Below are positions 10,101 through 17,286 of a DNA stretch of 57,432 nucleotides, piece after piece. The position numbers and the translations under genes were made by a program. Below the pieces are notes generated by a model that worked only from the letters and a program-made list of their open reading frames with translations, searched no databases and was not told where the DNA came from. The number at the start of each line of letters is the position of its first letter. Position 1 is the stretch's first letter. This DNA comes from Nonomuraea harbinensis (GTDB lineage: Bacteria; Actinomycetota; Actinomycetes; Streptosporangiales; Streptosporangiaceae). The DNA is taken from the NCBI RefSeq assembly GCF_019396385.1, contig NZ_JAHKRN010000055.1, forward strand, positions 1-57,432. Reading direction: 5' to 3'.

Positions 10101-10222
10101 ACGGCCTGGCCCGCGGCCTGGCCTGGGCCACCGGCCAGTGGAACGACCGCCTAGCGGTGGCCGCCATGCTCCGCGACCCGTCCGCGGTCCCCCTGCTCCT
10201 GGCGGAGGCGGACCTGTCCTGA
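7193..10222 (+). CDS. Sacsin/Hsp90-like GHKL ATPase
   Basis: A 1009-residue protein. The N-terminal ~250 residues carry the GHKL (Hsp90-type) ATP-binding fold: N-box 'LIVELAQNAADAA' (E47, N51), 'AANTGAPL' at 76-83, and the glycine box 'GRFGVGF' at 107-113. The remainder has no domain I can name and is rich in Leu, Pro and acidic residues. It resembles the actinobacterial 'sacsin N-terminal ATP-binding-like' proteins. A chaperone-like or stress role is inferred from the fold only. It follows DUF3027 by 58 bp on the same strand. Its last nine codons are the first unit of a tandem DNA repeat that continues past the stop. Confidence 0.85.
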   Translation: MTDTFGTDRMRAAVLAAWTASPARFREDANAEEDFALGGYRDRLIVELAQNAADAALRAGVPGVLRLTLRGGVLTAANTGAPLDATGVESLATLRVSGKRDEAGAAGRFGVGFAAVVTVCDEPVIGSRGSGSVRWSRAETAELVASVPELAGELAARSGHVPLLRLPFEDGPLDVPDGFDTLVRLPLKDDASALAVRRMLEEASPALPLGMPALSVIEIDLDGEVRRVTADGWHVVSESGEFAPEQVAELFADRPTEERARPFWSVRWAVPLTGIGEPGPLPAAVPPVVHAPTPSDEPIDLPALLIASFPMATDRRHVAKGPLADFLVEKAADAYVRLLEELPRTPKLLDLVPSYMGKGELDARVRRAVLQRLPDTPLLPALSAPAPAVRTPSFADAEVYEPDAEWLVEHPSREPGEDGWVVSGREAAVVAGSGELLDAVAAFVPGLLPAGWPARHPAMTSLGVRRVELSDVVDLLSGEAVEGREPSWWRSLYEVLPADDPESLGALPVPLADGRLVRGPRGTLILTDGGSALDLTPLGLRIVHPEAAHPALLRLGAAEATPRTILDDPITKAAVAQSLDNPDAGPVAHAVLSLVQAAGLAPGEAPWLAELALPGADGELYPAGELMLAEGALAGLLEPDTHLGVAARELEETYGPRVLEAAGVLDGFAVVHDSDVLLDRDECDHDLDGEDEWLDHVLDLLPELDVPPVVPEFAAVRDLELVADWPAALRLLTRPPLRAALHPLRIEGVEVPSYTAWWLAGHPVLGGRRPRELRLPGADPLLQGLYADAPEGLDEGALAMLGVRGTLADLLDSHGGPEELLDLMADESIEVDRAQLRSLWVALAAVEPDRVAPPSRVRAVLGGDIVVAAAEDVVVVEAPDLLQLVTDRPLVLAPYDLAESLSELLDLPLAGEVAAGEVTTAGETRQVPPQVRSLLPTAPETYVEHEKLLVDGVPCAWRFFEGAVHCTGLDGLARGLAWATGQWNDRLAVAAMLRDPSAVPLLLAEADLS

Positions 10223-10290
10223 GCTCCTGGAGGAAGCGGAACCGGTCCTGAACTCCTGACGGAGGCGACCTGTCCTGGCGTCCTGGAAAG
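10196..10290 (+). repeat. Tandem ~28-bp repeat across the stop codon of the Hsp90-like gene
   Basis: Four degenerate units begin at about 10196, 10224, 10253 and 10280. Each starts with (C/G)TCCTG and the first three contain a GGAGGAAGCGG- or CGGAGGCG-like core, and end in GTCCTG. The first unit encodes the final codons of the protein at 7193, and the rest lie beyond the TGA at 10220-10222. The unit lengths (28, 29, 27) do not preserve frame. Confidence 0.7.
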
Positions 10291-10292
10291 AG

Positions 10293-10323
10293 GCGGGCGT
10301 GTGGCGATCCGACCCACGCCCGC
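10293..10323. terminator. Probable bidirectional terminator hairpin
   Basis: A 9-bp perfect stem GCGGGCGTG / CACGCCCGC with a 13-nt loop lies between two convergent genes (Hsp90-like on plus, secreted hydrolase on minus). No U-tract follows, as is usual in this GC range. The rest of the 253-bp gap holds the tandem repeat above and two copies of GGAAGCTCCG at 10423 and 10445. I see no gene in it. Confidence 0.6.
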
Positions 10324-10475
10324 TCCGGCCCGCTCTCCGGACCTACGGTGGGCCGGGCAGGCCGAAGGCTTGCTGACGGCGCCCAGCCCGAGGGGGTTCC
10401 CGAGAAGCTTTTGACTTTGGCAGGAAGCTCCGGCGTTTCTGGCCGGAAGCTCCGCACCGACCTCCGCGATTCGGA

Positions 10476-11942
10476 TCATGCGGCGGGACAGGCGGCACCG
10501 GACTCGGGCATCGTGCCCTTCAACAGGTACGCGTCCACCGTGCGGACGACGCACGTGCTGCCGCTCAGGTAGGCGCCGTGCCCCTCGCCCTCGTAGGTGA
10601 CCAGGACGCCGGTCTTGAGCCGGTCCGTCAGCGACACCGCCCATTCGTACGGTGTGGCGGGGTCGCCCTTGCCGCCGATGACGACGATCGGGGCCGAGCC
10701 GGTGGCGTCGATGTGCTTGGCCTCGTCGCTGCCCTCGGTGGGCCAGTGGGCGCAGGCGCCTGAGGTGCTCTCGACCGACATGATGGGGAAGATCTTCTCG
10801 ACCTGCTCGTTGAGCGCGGCCATGTCGGCGGCTGTCGGCCGCTGGGAGGTGTCGGCGCAGCTGATGGCCTGGAGGCTGGTCATCATGGTCGAGTAGGTGC
10901 CGTCGGGCCTGCGGCCGGTGTAGCTGTCGGCCAGCGCCAGCAGGGTGGTGCCGTCGCCCTTGAGCGCCGCGGCGACGCTCTGCTCCAGCATCGGCCAGGT
11001 GGCCTTGGCGTACAGCGGGGTGATGACGGCGAACTGGGCCAGGCCGTAGGTGAGCTGCCGGTCGCCGACCTTGAGCGGCTTCTCCTTCAGGTCGTCCATC
11101 AGCGCTTCGACGGTCTGGCGCGCTTCGGCGGGGGACTTGCCGAGGTCGCAGCCCTGTGCGACGCAGTCCTTCGCGAACGCCTCGAAGGCCTGGGCGAAGC
11201 CCTTCATCTGGGTGAGCGCCCGCTGCTCGAAGGTGACGTTCGGGTCGTAGGCGGCGTCGAGCACAAACCGGCCGACCTTCTCGGGGAACTTGGTCGCGTA
11301 CACCGAGCCGAGGTGGGTGCCGTACGAGAGGCCGAAGTAGTTGAGCTTGTCGTCGCCGAGCGCGTCGCGGATGCGGTCGAGGTCCTGGGCGGCGTTGACG
11401 GTGCCGACGTGCGGGAGCACCTTGCCCGAGTCGGCCTCGCAGGCAGCGGCGAACTCGCGGGCGGCCTTGTCGGGGTTCTTCCCGGCGGCCGGCGACATCA
11501 GCTCCTCCACCTTGCCGCCGCACTTGACGCCCGCGCTCCTGTCGACGCCGCGCGGGTCGAAGCTGACCAGGTCGTAGGCGCTGCCGGGGCCGGCGAAGGC
11601 CTGCCTGGCGAGCGCCAGCGTGTCGACGCCGGAGCCGCCGGGGCCGCCGAAGTTGAAGACGAGCGAACCGAGGCGGTCACCGGTGGCCTTGATCCGGATG
11701 AGGGCGAGGTCGATGGTGTCGCCGTCGGGCCGGCTGTAGTCGAGCGGCACGGCGAGTGTGCCGCATTCGAGGGCCGGTTCTGGGGTCATGGTCTTGCCGT
11801 CGGGCCCCATGAGGTCGGTGCACGCCTGCCACGCCACCGCCCCGGTGTCGCGCGCGGCCGGCTCGGCGGCGGGCTTCTCGGCGGCGGCGCAGCCGGTCGC
11901 CGCCAGGGCGAGCACGAGGGAGGTGAACAAGGTCCTTTTCAT
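10476..11942 (-). CDS. Secreted alpha/beta hydrolase, tripeptidyl-aminopeptidase-like lipoprotein
   Basis: A 488-residue protein with start ATG 11942. The N-terminus is a lipoprotein signal (MKRTLFTSLVLALAATGC, lipid-anchor Cys18). The mature protein has the features of the SlpD/SlpE/Tap-like exported peptidases: oxyanion region 'NFGGPGGSG', nucleophile elbow GLSYGTHLG (Ser206), acid in 'GGKGDPATPYE', and histidine in 'YEGEGHGAYLSG'. These proteins release N-terminal tripeptides from exported proteins at the outer face of the membrane. The exact substrate is inferred. Confidence 0.88.
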   Translation of the reverse strand: MKRTLFTSLVLALAATGCAAAEKPAAEPAARDTGAVAWQACTDLMGPDGKTMTPEPALECGTLAVPLDYSRPDGDTIDLALIRIKATGDRLGSLVFNFGGPGGSGVDTLALARQAFAGPGSAYDLVSFDPRGVDRSAGVKCGGKVEELMSPAAGKNPDKAAREFAAACEADSGKVLPHVGTVNAAQDLDRIRDALGDDKLNYFGLSYGTHLGSVYATKFPEKVGRFVLDAAYDPNVTFEQRALTQMKGFAQAFEAFAKDCVAQGCDLGKSPAEARQTVEALMDDLKEKPLKVGDRQLTYGLAQFAVITPLYAKATWPMLEQSVAAALKGDGTTLLALADSYTGRRPDGTYSTMMTSLQAISCADTSQRPTAADMAALNEQVEKIFPIMSVESTSGACAHWPTEGSDEAKHIDATGSAPIVVIGGKGDPATPYEWAVSLTDRLKTGVLVTYEGEGHGAYLSGSTCVVRTVDAYLLKGTMPESGAACPAA

Positions 11943-12035
11943 GCCATCAAGCATGGAAGGGGAGGCGTTTGCTCAGGTAGTGCAAGGAAACAGCAGTTCG
12001 GGGTGACTCCCGTAAGCGGCGCGGGATGACAGATG

Positions 12036-12245
12036 TCAGCGGCGGAGCCGGTGGACGAACCACATGCCGAAGAAGCCGAAGCCCACGCCGGTGACACACG
12101 TCCAGATCCACCAGGAGTTCTCCGGGGCGGGCGGGAAGATCAGTAAGGCGACCAGGGCGATCGCCCAGAGGCCGGTGCCCACGGCGATGGTGGCGGTGTC
12201 GTTGGTCTCGATCGGCTCGGGGTCGGGGTGCCACTGCTGCGTCAC
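12036..12245 (-). CDS. DUF2530 small membrane protein
   Basis: About 69 residues from GTG 12245 (VTQQWHPDPEPIETND); an ATG at 12272 is the upstream alternative. Two hydrophobic segments (about residues 19-36 and 43-62) separated by a short loop containing a WW pair, with a basic C-terminus HRLRR. This fits the DUF2530 family, which in actinobacteria is often found between an NCS2 permease and a MarR regulator as here. A TAGGCT hexamer just before the GTG suggests leaderless expression. Divergent from the permease gene. The function is unknown. Confidence 0.75.
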   Translation of the reverse strand: MTQQWHPDPEPIETNDTATIAVGTGLWAIALVALLIFPPAPENSWWIWTCVTGVGFGFFGMWFVHRLRR

Positions 12246-12327
12246 AGCATCCAGCCTAGCTTCCAATCGCATCTCGATACGGTTACCAGCACTTTTGGCG
12301 AATCGTCCCAAGTGTCACAGTTCGCCC

Positions 12328-13770
12328 GTGAGTGACTCCCGTACCGCTATAGACCGGTATTTCTCCATCACCGAACGCGGCTCCACCGTCTCCCGTGAGG
12401 TGCGCGGTGGCCTGGCCACGTTCTTCACCATGGCGTACATCGTGGTGCTGAACCCGATCATCATCGCCAACGGCAAGGACATCCAGGGTGAGGTGATCGG
12501 CGACGGCACCACGCCCAACGTGGCGCTGGTGGCCGCGGGCACCGCCTTCGTGGCCGGTGTCCTGACCATCCTGATGGGTGTGATCGCCCGGGTGCCGTTC
12601 GCCCTGGCCGCCGGGCTCGGCCTGAACGCCTTCGTGACGTTCAACATCGCCCCGCTGATGACCTGGGAAGAGGCCATGGGCCTGATCTTCCTGGAAGGCA
12701 TCGTGATCGGCATCCTGGTGCTGACCGGGCTCAGGGTCGCGGTGTTCCGTGCCATCCCGTCCCAGCTCAAGACCGCGATCAGCGTCGGCATCGGCCTGTT
12801 CATCGCGCTGATCGGGTTCGTCGACGCGGGCTTCGTGCGCCGGGTGGCCGCCGGGCCGCCGCTGGAGATGGGCATCGGCGGCAACCTGTCTTCCTGGCCG
12901 ATCCTCGTCTTCGTCATCGGCCTGCTCGCCACCGCGGCGATGGTGGCGCGCAAGGTCAAGGGCGCGATCCTGCTCGGCATCGCCGGCACCACCCTCATCG
13001 CGATCGTCGTCGAGGCGCTGACCGGCTCGGGCGCGTCCTCGCCGGAGAACCCGGACGGCTGGCAGCTGAACGTCCCCGCCTGGCCCAGCGAGGTCTTCGG
13101 CTTCAACAACCCGCTCGTGCTGTTCGCCGAGTTCGACCCGTTCGGCGCGTTCAGCTCGGCCGGGCTGCTGCTCGCCGTGCTGTTCGTGTTCACCCTGCTC
13201 ATCACCGACTTCTTCGACACCATGGGCACGATCGTGGGCGTCGGCCGCCAGGCGGACCTGGTCAAGGAGGACGGGACGCTGCCGCGTACCCGTGAGATCC
13301 TGCTCGTCGACTCGCTCGGCGCCGTCGTCGGCGGCGCCGGCTCGGTGTCGTCCAACACCACCTACGTCGAGTCGGCAGCGGGCGTCGGGGAGGGCGCGCG
13401 GACCGGCCTGGCGAGCGTGGTGACCGGCGCGCTGTTCCTGGTGGCGATCTTCTTCGCGCCGCTCGTCCAGATCGTGCCGTACGAGGCCGCGGCGCCCGCC
13501 CTGGTGGTGGTCGGCTTCCTGATGATGACCGCGATCCGCGACATCGACTGGACCGACTACGAGATCGCCATCCCGGCGTTCCTCACCATCGTGCTCATGC
13601 CGTTCACGTACTCGATCTCCAACGGCATCGGCGCCGGCTTCGTCTCGTACGTCCTCATCAAGGTCGTCCGCGGCAAGGCGCGCGAGATCCACCCGCTGAT
13701 GTGGGCCGTCGCGGCGTTGTTCGTGCTGTACTTCGCGCTCGGCCCGATCAGGGTCATGCTCGGGCTCTGA
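12328..13770 (+). CDS. NCS2-family purine (adenine/guanine/hypoxanthine-type) permease
   Basis: A 480-residue protein starting at GTG 12328 (VSDSRTAIDRYF). It has at least ten hydrophobic segments. The signatures are those of the AzgA-like branch of NCS2: 'REVRGGLATFFTMAYIVVLNP' near the N-terminus, 'GLGLNAFVTF', 'FVFTLLITDFFDTMGTIVGV', and 'SVSSNTTYVESAAGVGEGARTG'. It imports purine bases by proton symport across the membrane. The frame is open upstream, but that sequence is the reverse side of the DUF2530 gene. A strong terminator follows. Confidence 0.92.
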   Translation: MSDSRTAIDRYFSITERGSTVSREVRGGLATFFTMAYIVVLNPIIIANGKDIQGEVIGDGTTPNVALVAAGTAFVAGVLTILMGVIARVPFALAAGLGLNAFVTFNIAPLMTWEEAMGLIFLEGIVIGILVLTGLRVAVFRAIPSQLKTAISVGIGLFIALIGFVDAGFVRRVAAGPPLEMGIGGNLSSWPILVFVIGLLATAAMVARKVKGAILLGIAGTTLIAIVVEALTGSGASSPENPDGWQLNVPAWPSEVFGFNNPLVLFAEFDPFGAFSSAGLLLAVLFVFTLLITDFFDTMGTIVGVGRQADLVKEDGTLPRTREILLVDSLGAVVGGAGSVSSNTTYVESAAGVGEGARTGLASVVTGALFLVAIFFAPLVQIVPYEAAAPALVVVGFLMMTAIRDIDWTDYEIAIPAFLTIVLMPFTYSISNGIGAGFVSYVLIKVVRGKAREIHPLMWAVAALFVLYFALGPIRVMLGL

Positions 13771-13780
13771 CCAGGAAGTA

Positions 13781-13810
13781 CGGGCCGCCGTCCGCGAGGA
13801 CGGCGGCCCG
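13781..13810 (+). terminator. Intrinsic terminator after the purine permease
   Basis: A perfect 13-bp stem (CGGGCCGCCGTCC / GGACGGCGGCCCG) with a GCGA tetraloop lies 10 bp after the permease stop and is followed by TTGGGT. It separates the permease from the marR promoter. Confidence 0.9.
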
Positions 13811-13841
13811 TTGGGTATCAATGGGTGAGACGGAATGTGGC

Positions 13842-13896
13842 TTGGGAAATTTCTTGACCGCGGCTATAGTTAGCAAAGGTAATGACGCATGCTAAC
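13842..13896 (+). promoter_or_regulatory. marR promoter with overlapping operator dyad
   Basis: TTGGGA (13842-13847) and TATAGT (13865-13870) are separated by 17 bp, a good vegetative-type promoter. A perfect inverted repeat GTTAGCA (13869-13875) / TGCTAAC (13890-13896), 14-nt spacer, runs from the -10 into the start codon of marR. An AAAGGT ribosome site sits inside the dyad. Such placement is typical of MarR autorepression. Confidence 0.75.
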
Positions 13897-14341
13897 AAGA
13901 CCTCAGTCCCGGATGGACCTGCGAAGCGACGCCGGTCTGGCTTCCGCGTTGCGCGTTTCCCTGGCCAGGCTCAACAGGCGGCTGCGCAGGCAGGCCGCGG
14001 CGCACCCGCTGACTCCCACCCAGTTCGCGACTCTGGCCGCCGTCGAGCGGCACGACGGGATAACCCCTGGCGAGCTGGCCGAGCTCGAAAAGGTGCAACC
14101 GCCCTCGATGACCCGCGTGATCGCCGGGCTGGAGGAGCGCGGCCTGGTGTCGCGCAGCCCGCACCCGAGCGACCGGCGCCAAGTGACCGTGACCGTGACC
14201 GACACCGCCAGGAAGCTCCTGAAGGAGGAGCGGGCGCGCAAGGAAGCATGGCTGACACGGCAACTGAAGGAGCTGTCGCCGGAGGAGCGGGCGATTCTCC
14301 GTCAGGCGGCTCCGATCCTGGAGAAACTCAGCAGGATCTAG
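13889..14341 (+). CDS. MarR family transcriptional regulator
   Basis: A 150-residue protein. ATG 13889 follows an AAAGGT site; ATG 13913 (MDLRSDAG) is an internal alternative. Winged-helix signature: 'LTPTQFATLAAVERHDGITPGELAELEKVQPPSMTRVIAGLEERGLVSRSPHPSDRRQVTVTVT', with the recognition helix near residues 71-85 and the wing at 'DRRQ'. It overlaps an inverted repeat probably bound by its own product, and lies 23 bp ahead of an MFS exporter gene. It most likely represses both genes until a small molecule binds. Confidence 0.92.
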   Translation: MLTRPQSRMDLRSDAGLASALRVSLARLNRRLRRQAAAHPLTPTQFATLAAVERHDGITPGELAELEKVQPPSMTRVIAGLEERGLVSRSPHPSDRRQVTVTVTDTARKLLKEERARKEAWLTRQLKELSPEERAILRQAAPILEKLSRI

Positions 14342-14364
14342 AGCCTGAAGAACCCAGGACCGGG

Positions 14365-15594
14365 ATGTTCCGGTCGCTCAGGATTCGCAACTACCGCATG
14401 TTCGCCATCGGCGGCGCGGTCTCCAACGTCGGCACCTGGTTGCAGCGCACCGCCCAGGACTGGTTGATCCTCGACCTGACCAACGGCAGCGCCGCGGCCC
14501 TCGGCACCGCCACGGCTCTGCAGTTCCTGCCCATGCTGCTGTTCGGCATGTTCGGCGGCGTGCTGGCCGACCGCTACCCGAAGCGGCCCCTGCTCATCAC
14601 CGCGCAGACGCTGATGGCCACGCTGGCCCTGGCGATCGGCGTGCTCACGATGACCGGCGCCGCCCAGGAGTGGCACGTCTACGTGATGGCCTTCACGCTC
14701 GGCATGATCTCCTGCGTCGAGGTGCCGACCCGGCAGGCGTTCGTGGTCGAGATGGTCGGCAGGGACGACCTGCCCAACGCCATCGCGCTCAACAGCTCCA
14801 GCTTCAACCTGGCCCGCGTCGTCGGCCCGGCCGTCGCCGGCATGCTCATCTACATGCTGGGCGGCACCGGCCCGCTGTTCCTGATGAACGCGCTCACGTT
14901 CGCCGCGGTCATCTCCAGCCTGGTCTTCATGCGGAAGGCCGAGCTGCGCCCGTCGGACCCGGTGCCCAGGGCCAAGGGGCAGCTGCGCGAGGGGCTCAGG
15001 TACGTGCTGCGCCACGAGAAGCTGCTGATGCCGATCCTGCTGATCGCCTTCGTGTCGATGTTCTCGCAGGCGTTCTCGATGTCGATCGCGCTCATGGCCC
15101 GCGAGGAGTTCAAGGCGGGGGCCAACTCGTTCGGCCTGGCCTCCAGCATGTTCGCCGTCGGCGCGCTCGCCGGGGCGCTGCTGGCCGCCCGCAGGGTCAC
15201 GATCTCGCGCAGGATGCTGTTCGGTGGGGCGATCGGCTTCGGCGTGTTCCAGATCGCTGCCGGGCTGGCTCCGTCCTACCTGTTCTACCTGGTCCTGCTG
15301 GTGCCCGCCGGCGTCGCGCTGATCACGGTCAACACCGCCGCGAACGCCGCCGTCCAGCTCGCCACCTCGGCCGAGATGCGCGGCCGCGTCATGGGCATCT
15401 ACATGCTGGTCTTCGTCGGCGGCTCGCCCATCGGGGCGTCCCTGGTCGGCTGGCTGTCGGAGCTCGGCGGACCGAGGGCCGGCGCCGTCCTGGCCGGCGG
15501 GTTCGTGCTGGCCGGCACCGCGATGGCCGTCCTGGTCACCAGGATGATCACCGGGCGGGTGGCGCGGCGGCGGGCGGTGCCTGCCACCACCTGA
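14365..15594 (+). CDS. MFS transporter (EntS/enterobactin-exporter-like)
   Basis: A 409-residue protein from ATG 14365 (MFRSLRIRNYRMF), with AGGA 5 nt upstream. About 12 hydrophobic segments. The signature start 'SLRIRNYRMFAIGGAVSNVGTWLQRTAQDWLIL' and the loop 'GGVLADRYPKRPLLI' place it with the MFS group typified by EntS-like exporters. It forms an operon with marR, which suggests a drug or metabolite efflux role. The cargo is unknown. An earlier in-frame ATG at about 14249 inside marR would add an unconvincing tail. Confidence 0.9.
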   Translation: MFRSLRIRNYRMFAIGGAVSNVGTWLQRTAQDWLILDLTNGSAAALGTATALQFLPMLLFGMFGGVLADRYPKRPLLITAQTLMATLALAIGVLTMTGAAQEWHVYVMAFTLGMISCVEVPTRQAFVVEMVGRDDLPNAIALNSSSFNLARVVGPAVAGMLIYMLGGTGPLFLMNALTFAAVISSLVFMRKAELRPSDPVPRAKGQLREGLRYVLRHEKLLMPILLIAFVSMFSQAFSMSIALMAREEFKAGANSFGLASSMFAVGALAGALLAARRVTISRRMLFGGAIGFGVFQIAAGLAPSYLFYLVLLVPAGVALITVNTAANAAVQLATSAEMRGRVMGIYMLVFVGGSPIGASLVGWLSELGGPRAGAVLAGGFVLAGTAMAVLVTRMITGRVARRRAVPATT

Positions 15595-15613
15595 GGCGGG
15601 ACACACTGGGGGT

Positions 15614-16168
15614 ATGAGGCTCTTCGCGGCCGTGCTGCCGCCCGACGAGGTGCTGGACGAGCTCGAACGCGCGATCGCGCCGCACGTCGGGCAGGTGCCG
15701 GAGCTGCGCTGGCCGGACCGCGCCACCTGGCACGTCACGCTGGCCTTCTTCGGCGAGGTGCCCGAGCGGGCGCTGCCCGACCTGCGTGCCCGCCTGGCCC
15801 GCGCCGCCGGCCGCCACCCCGTGCCGGCCCTGGCCTTCACCGGGTTCGGCGCGTTCTCGTCCGTACGGCGCGCGCGGGTGTTCTGGGCGGGCCTGTCGGG
15901 CGACTCGATGGTCCGGCTGGTCGACTCCGTCAGGGCCGCCGGCCGCCGGGCCGGCGCCGCGAACGACGAAAAGCGCTTCCACCCGCACCTGACGCTGGCC
16001 AGGGCCAAGGCCGAGACCGACCTCCGCCCGCTCGTCGACTCGCTGGCCGGATTCACCGGCTCGACGTGGCGGGCGGAGACGATCCGGCTGTTCATGAGCG
16101 AGCCGGGGCCGCGGGTGAGGTACGAGTCACTGGACGAGTGGGCGCTCGCACCCGCGTCGCCCGGCTAG
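15614..16168 (+). CDS. thpR: RNA 2',3'-cyclic phosphodiesterase (2'-5' RNA ligase family)
   Basis: A 184-residue protein. The two HxTx catalytic motifs of the 2H phosphoesterase superfamily are present: HVTL at 40-43 and HLTL at 126-129, with the family start 'MRLFAAVLPPDEVLDEL'. The length fits ThpR (about 180). The family opens 2',3'-cyclic phosphate ends of RNA and can join 2'-5' ends in vitro. It follows the MFS gene by 19 bp, probably in the same transcript but functionally unrelated. Confidence 0.9.
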   Translation: MRLFAAVLPPDEVLDELERAIAPHVGQVPELRWPDRATWHVTLAFFGEVPERALPDLRARLARAAGRHPVPALAFTGFGAFSSVRRARVFWAGLSGDSMVRLVDSVRAAGRRAGAANDEKRFHPHLTLARAKAETDLRPLVDSLAGFTGSTWRAETIRLFMSEPGPRVRYESLDEWALAPASPG

Positions 16169-16178
16169 GCTCCTGGGC

Positions 16179-16262
16179 GTGGACCGTCCTCGTTCCTGGC
16201 TGCTGCCCCTGGTGCTCGGCCTCCTCATGCTCATCGTGATCGTCGGCGCGCTGGTGACCTGA
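16179..16262 (+). CDS. Possible 27-residue single-span membrane miniprotein
   Basis: GTG 16179 opens 27 codons to a TGA at 16260-16262. The product begins VDRPRSWLLPLVLGLL and continues with a hydrophobic stretch to the end: one basic turn, then a single transmembrane helix. A TAGGCT hexamer at 16166-16171 lies 7 nt before the GTG, as in leaderless actinobacterial genes. No homology can be judged at this length. Confidence 0.4.
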   Translation: MDRPRSWLLPLVLGLLMLIVIVGALVT

Positions 16263-16266
16263 CGCC

Positions 16267-17235
16267 CTACCAGGCGTAGTCCTCCGGCGCGGTGCGGTGG
16301 CCAGGGAAGATCTCGTCCAGCTTGGCCAGCGCCTCGTCGTCGAGCTCGATCTCGAGCGTGCGCATGGTGCCGTCGAGCTGCTCCAGGGTGCGCGGGCCGA
16401 TGATCGGCGCGGTCACCGCGGGCTGCTTCAGCAGCCAGGCCAGCCCGACGTGCGCGGGGTCCTCGCCCAGCTCGTCGCAGAGCTTCTCGTACCGCTCGAT
16501 CTTGTCGCGGTGCTTCTCCAGCTCCGTGAGCATGCGGTCGGCGGCCGAGCGGCCCTTGTCGATCTTGCGCAGGACGCCGCCGAGCAGGCCGCCGGCCAGC
16601 GGGCTCCACGGGATGACGCCCAGGCCGTAGTCCTCGCACGCGGGCAGCACCTCCAGCTCGACCGCCCTGGTCAGCAGGTTGTAGTGGCTCTGCTCGCTGA
16701 CCAGGCCGAAGAAGCCGCGCCGGGCCGCCGTCTCCTGCGCCTTGGCGATGTGCCAGCCGGCGAAGTTGGACGAGCCGACGTACAGGATCTTGCCCTGCTG
16801 GCGCAGCACCTCCATCGCCTCCCAGAACTCGTCGAACGGCGTGCGCCGGTCGACGTGGTGGGCCTGGTAGATGTCGATGTAGTCGGTCTGCATGCGCTTG
16901 AGCGAGGCGTCGCAGGCCCGGCGGATGTTGAGCGCCGACAGCCTGCTCTCGTTGGGCCAGTCGCCCATGTCGCCATAGAGCTTGGTGGCGATCACCGTTC
17001 TCTCACGGCGGCCGTCTCCCTGGGCGAACCACCGGCCCAGGATGTTCTCGGTGATGCCCTCGCCCTTCTTCCAGCCGTAGACGTTGGCCGTGTCGAAGAA
17101 GTTGAGGCCCAGCTCGTGAGCCCTGTCCATGATCGCGAACGAGTCTTCTTCGGAGGTGTGCGGGCCGAAGTTCATGGTGCCGAGGCAGAGCGGGCTGACC
17201 CGGAGGCCGCTGCGCCCGAGGTTCACGTAGTCCAT
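16267..17235 (-). CDS. Aldo/keto reductase
   Basis: A 322-residue TIM-barrel oxidoreductase starting at ATG 17235 (MDYVNLGRSGLRVSPLCLGT). The catalytic tetrad is visible: D48 and Y53 in 'FFDTANVYGWKKGEG', K85 in 'VIATKLYGDM', and H126/H127 in 'YQAHHVDR'. NADPH-binding residues lie near 'IPWSPLAGGLLGG' and the C-terminal 'IIGPRTLEQLDG'. It resembles the YajO/YghZ-type reductases. Its promoter (-10 TAGTGT on the minus strand at 17248-17243) lies next to an 18-bp dyad of MerR-operator type, shared with the divergent flippase gene. The substrate is unknown. Confidence 0.92.
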   Translation of the reverse strand: MDYVNLGRSGLRVSPLCLGTMNFGPHTSEEDSFAIMDRAHELGLNFFDTANVYGWKKGEGITENILGRWFAQGDGRRERTVIATKLYGDMGDWPNESRLSALNIRRACDASLKRMQTDYIDIYQAHHVDRRTPFDEFWEAMEVLRQQGKILYVGSSNFAGWHIAKAQETAARRGFFGLVSEQSHYNLLTRAVELEVLPACEDYGLGVIPWSPLAGGLLGGVLRKIDKGRSAADRMLTELEKHRDKIERYEKLCDELGEDPAHVGLAWLLKQPAVTAPIIGPRTLEQLDGTMRTLEIELDDEALAKLDEIFPGHRTAPEDYAW

Positions 17236-17252
17236 GCTTTCCACACTAGGTA

Positions 17253-17270
17253 CCTGGAGTGCGCTCCAGG
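17253..17270. promoter_or_regulatory. MerR-type operator dyad in a divergent promoter
   Basis: CCTGGAGTG/CGCTCCAGG is an 18-bp dyad with one mismatch. It sits nearly symmetrically between two outward -10 hexamers, TAGTGT (minus, 17248-17243) and TAGGGT (plus, 17274-17279), each 12-14 bp from the centre and each about 7 nt before a start codon. CTGGAGT-NN-ACTCCAG dyads in a long -35/-10 spacer are characteristic of MerR-family activators. No merR gene is in the window. Confidence 0.6.
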
Positions 17271-17286
17271 CCATAGGGTTGGGGCC

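Noticed and set aside
10423..10454. Two GGAAGCTCCG copies as an attachment site
   Set aside because: Only ten bases, 22 bp apart, with no integrase or mobile gene nearby.
16297..17286. N-terminal extension of the flippase frame
   Set aside because: It is antisense to the aldo/keto reductase. The promoter hexamer and GTG at 17287 give a sensible start.
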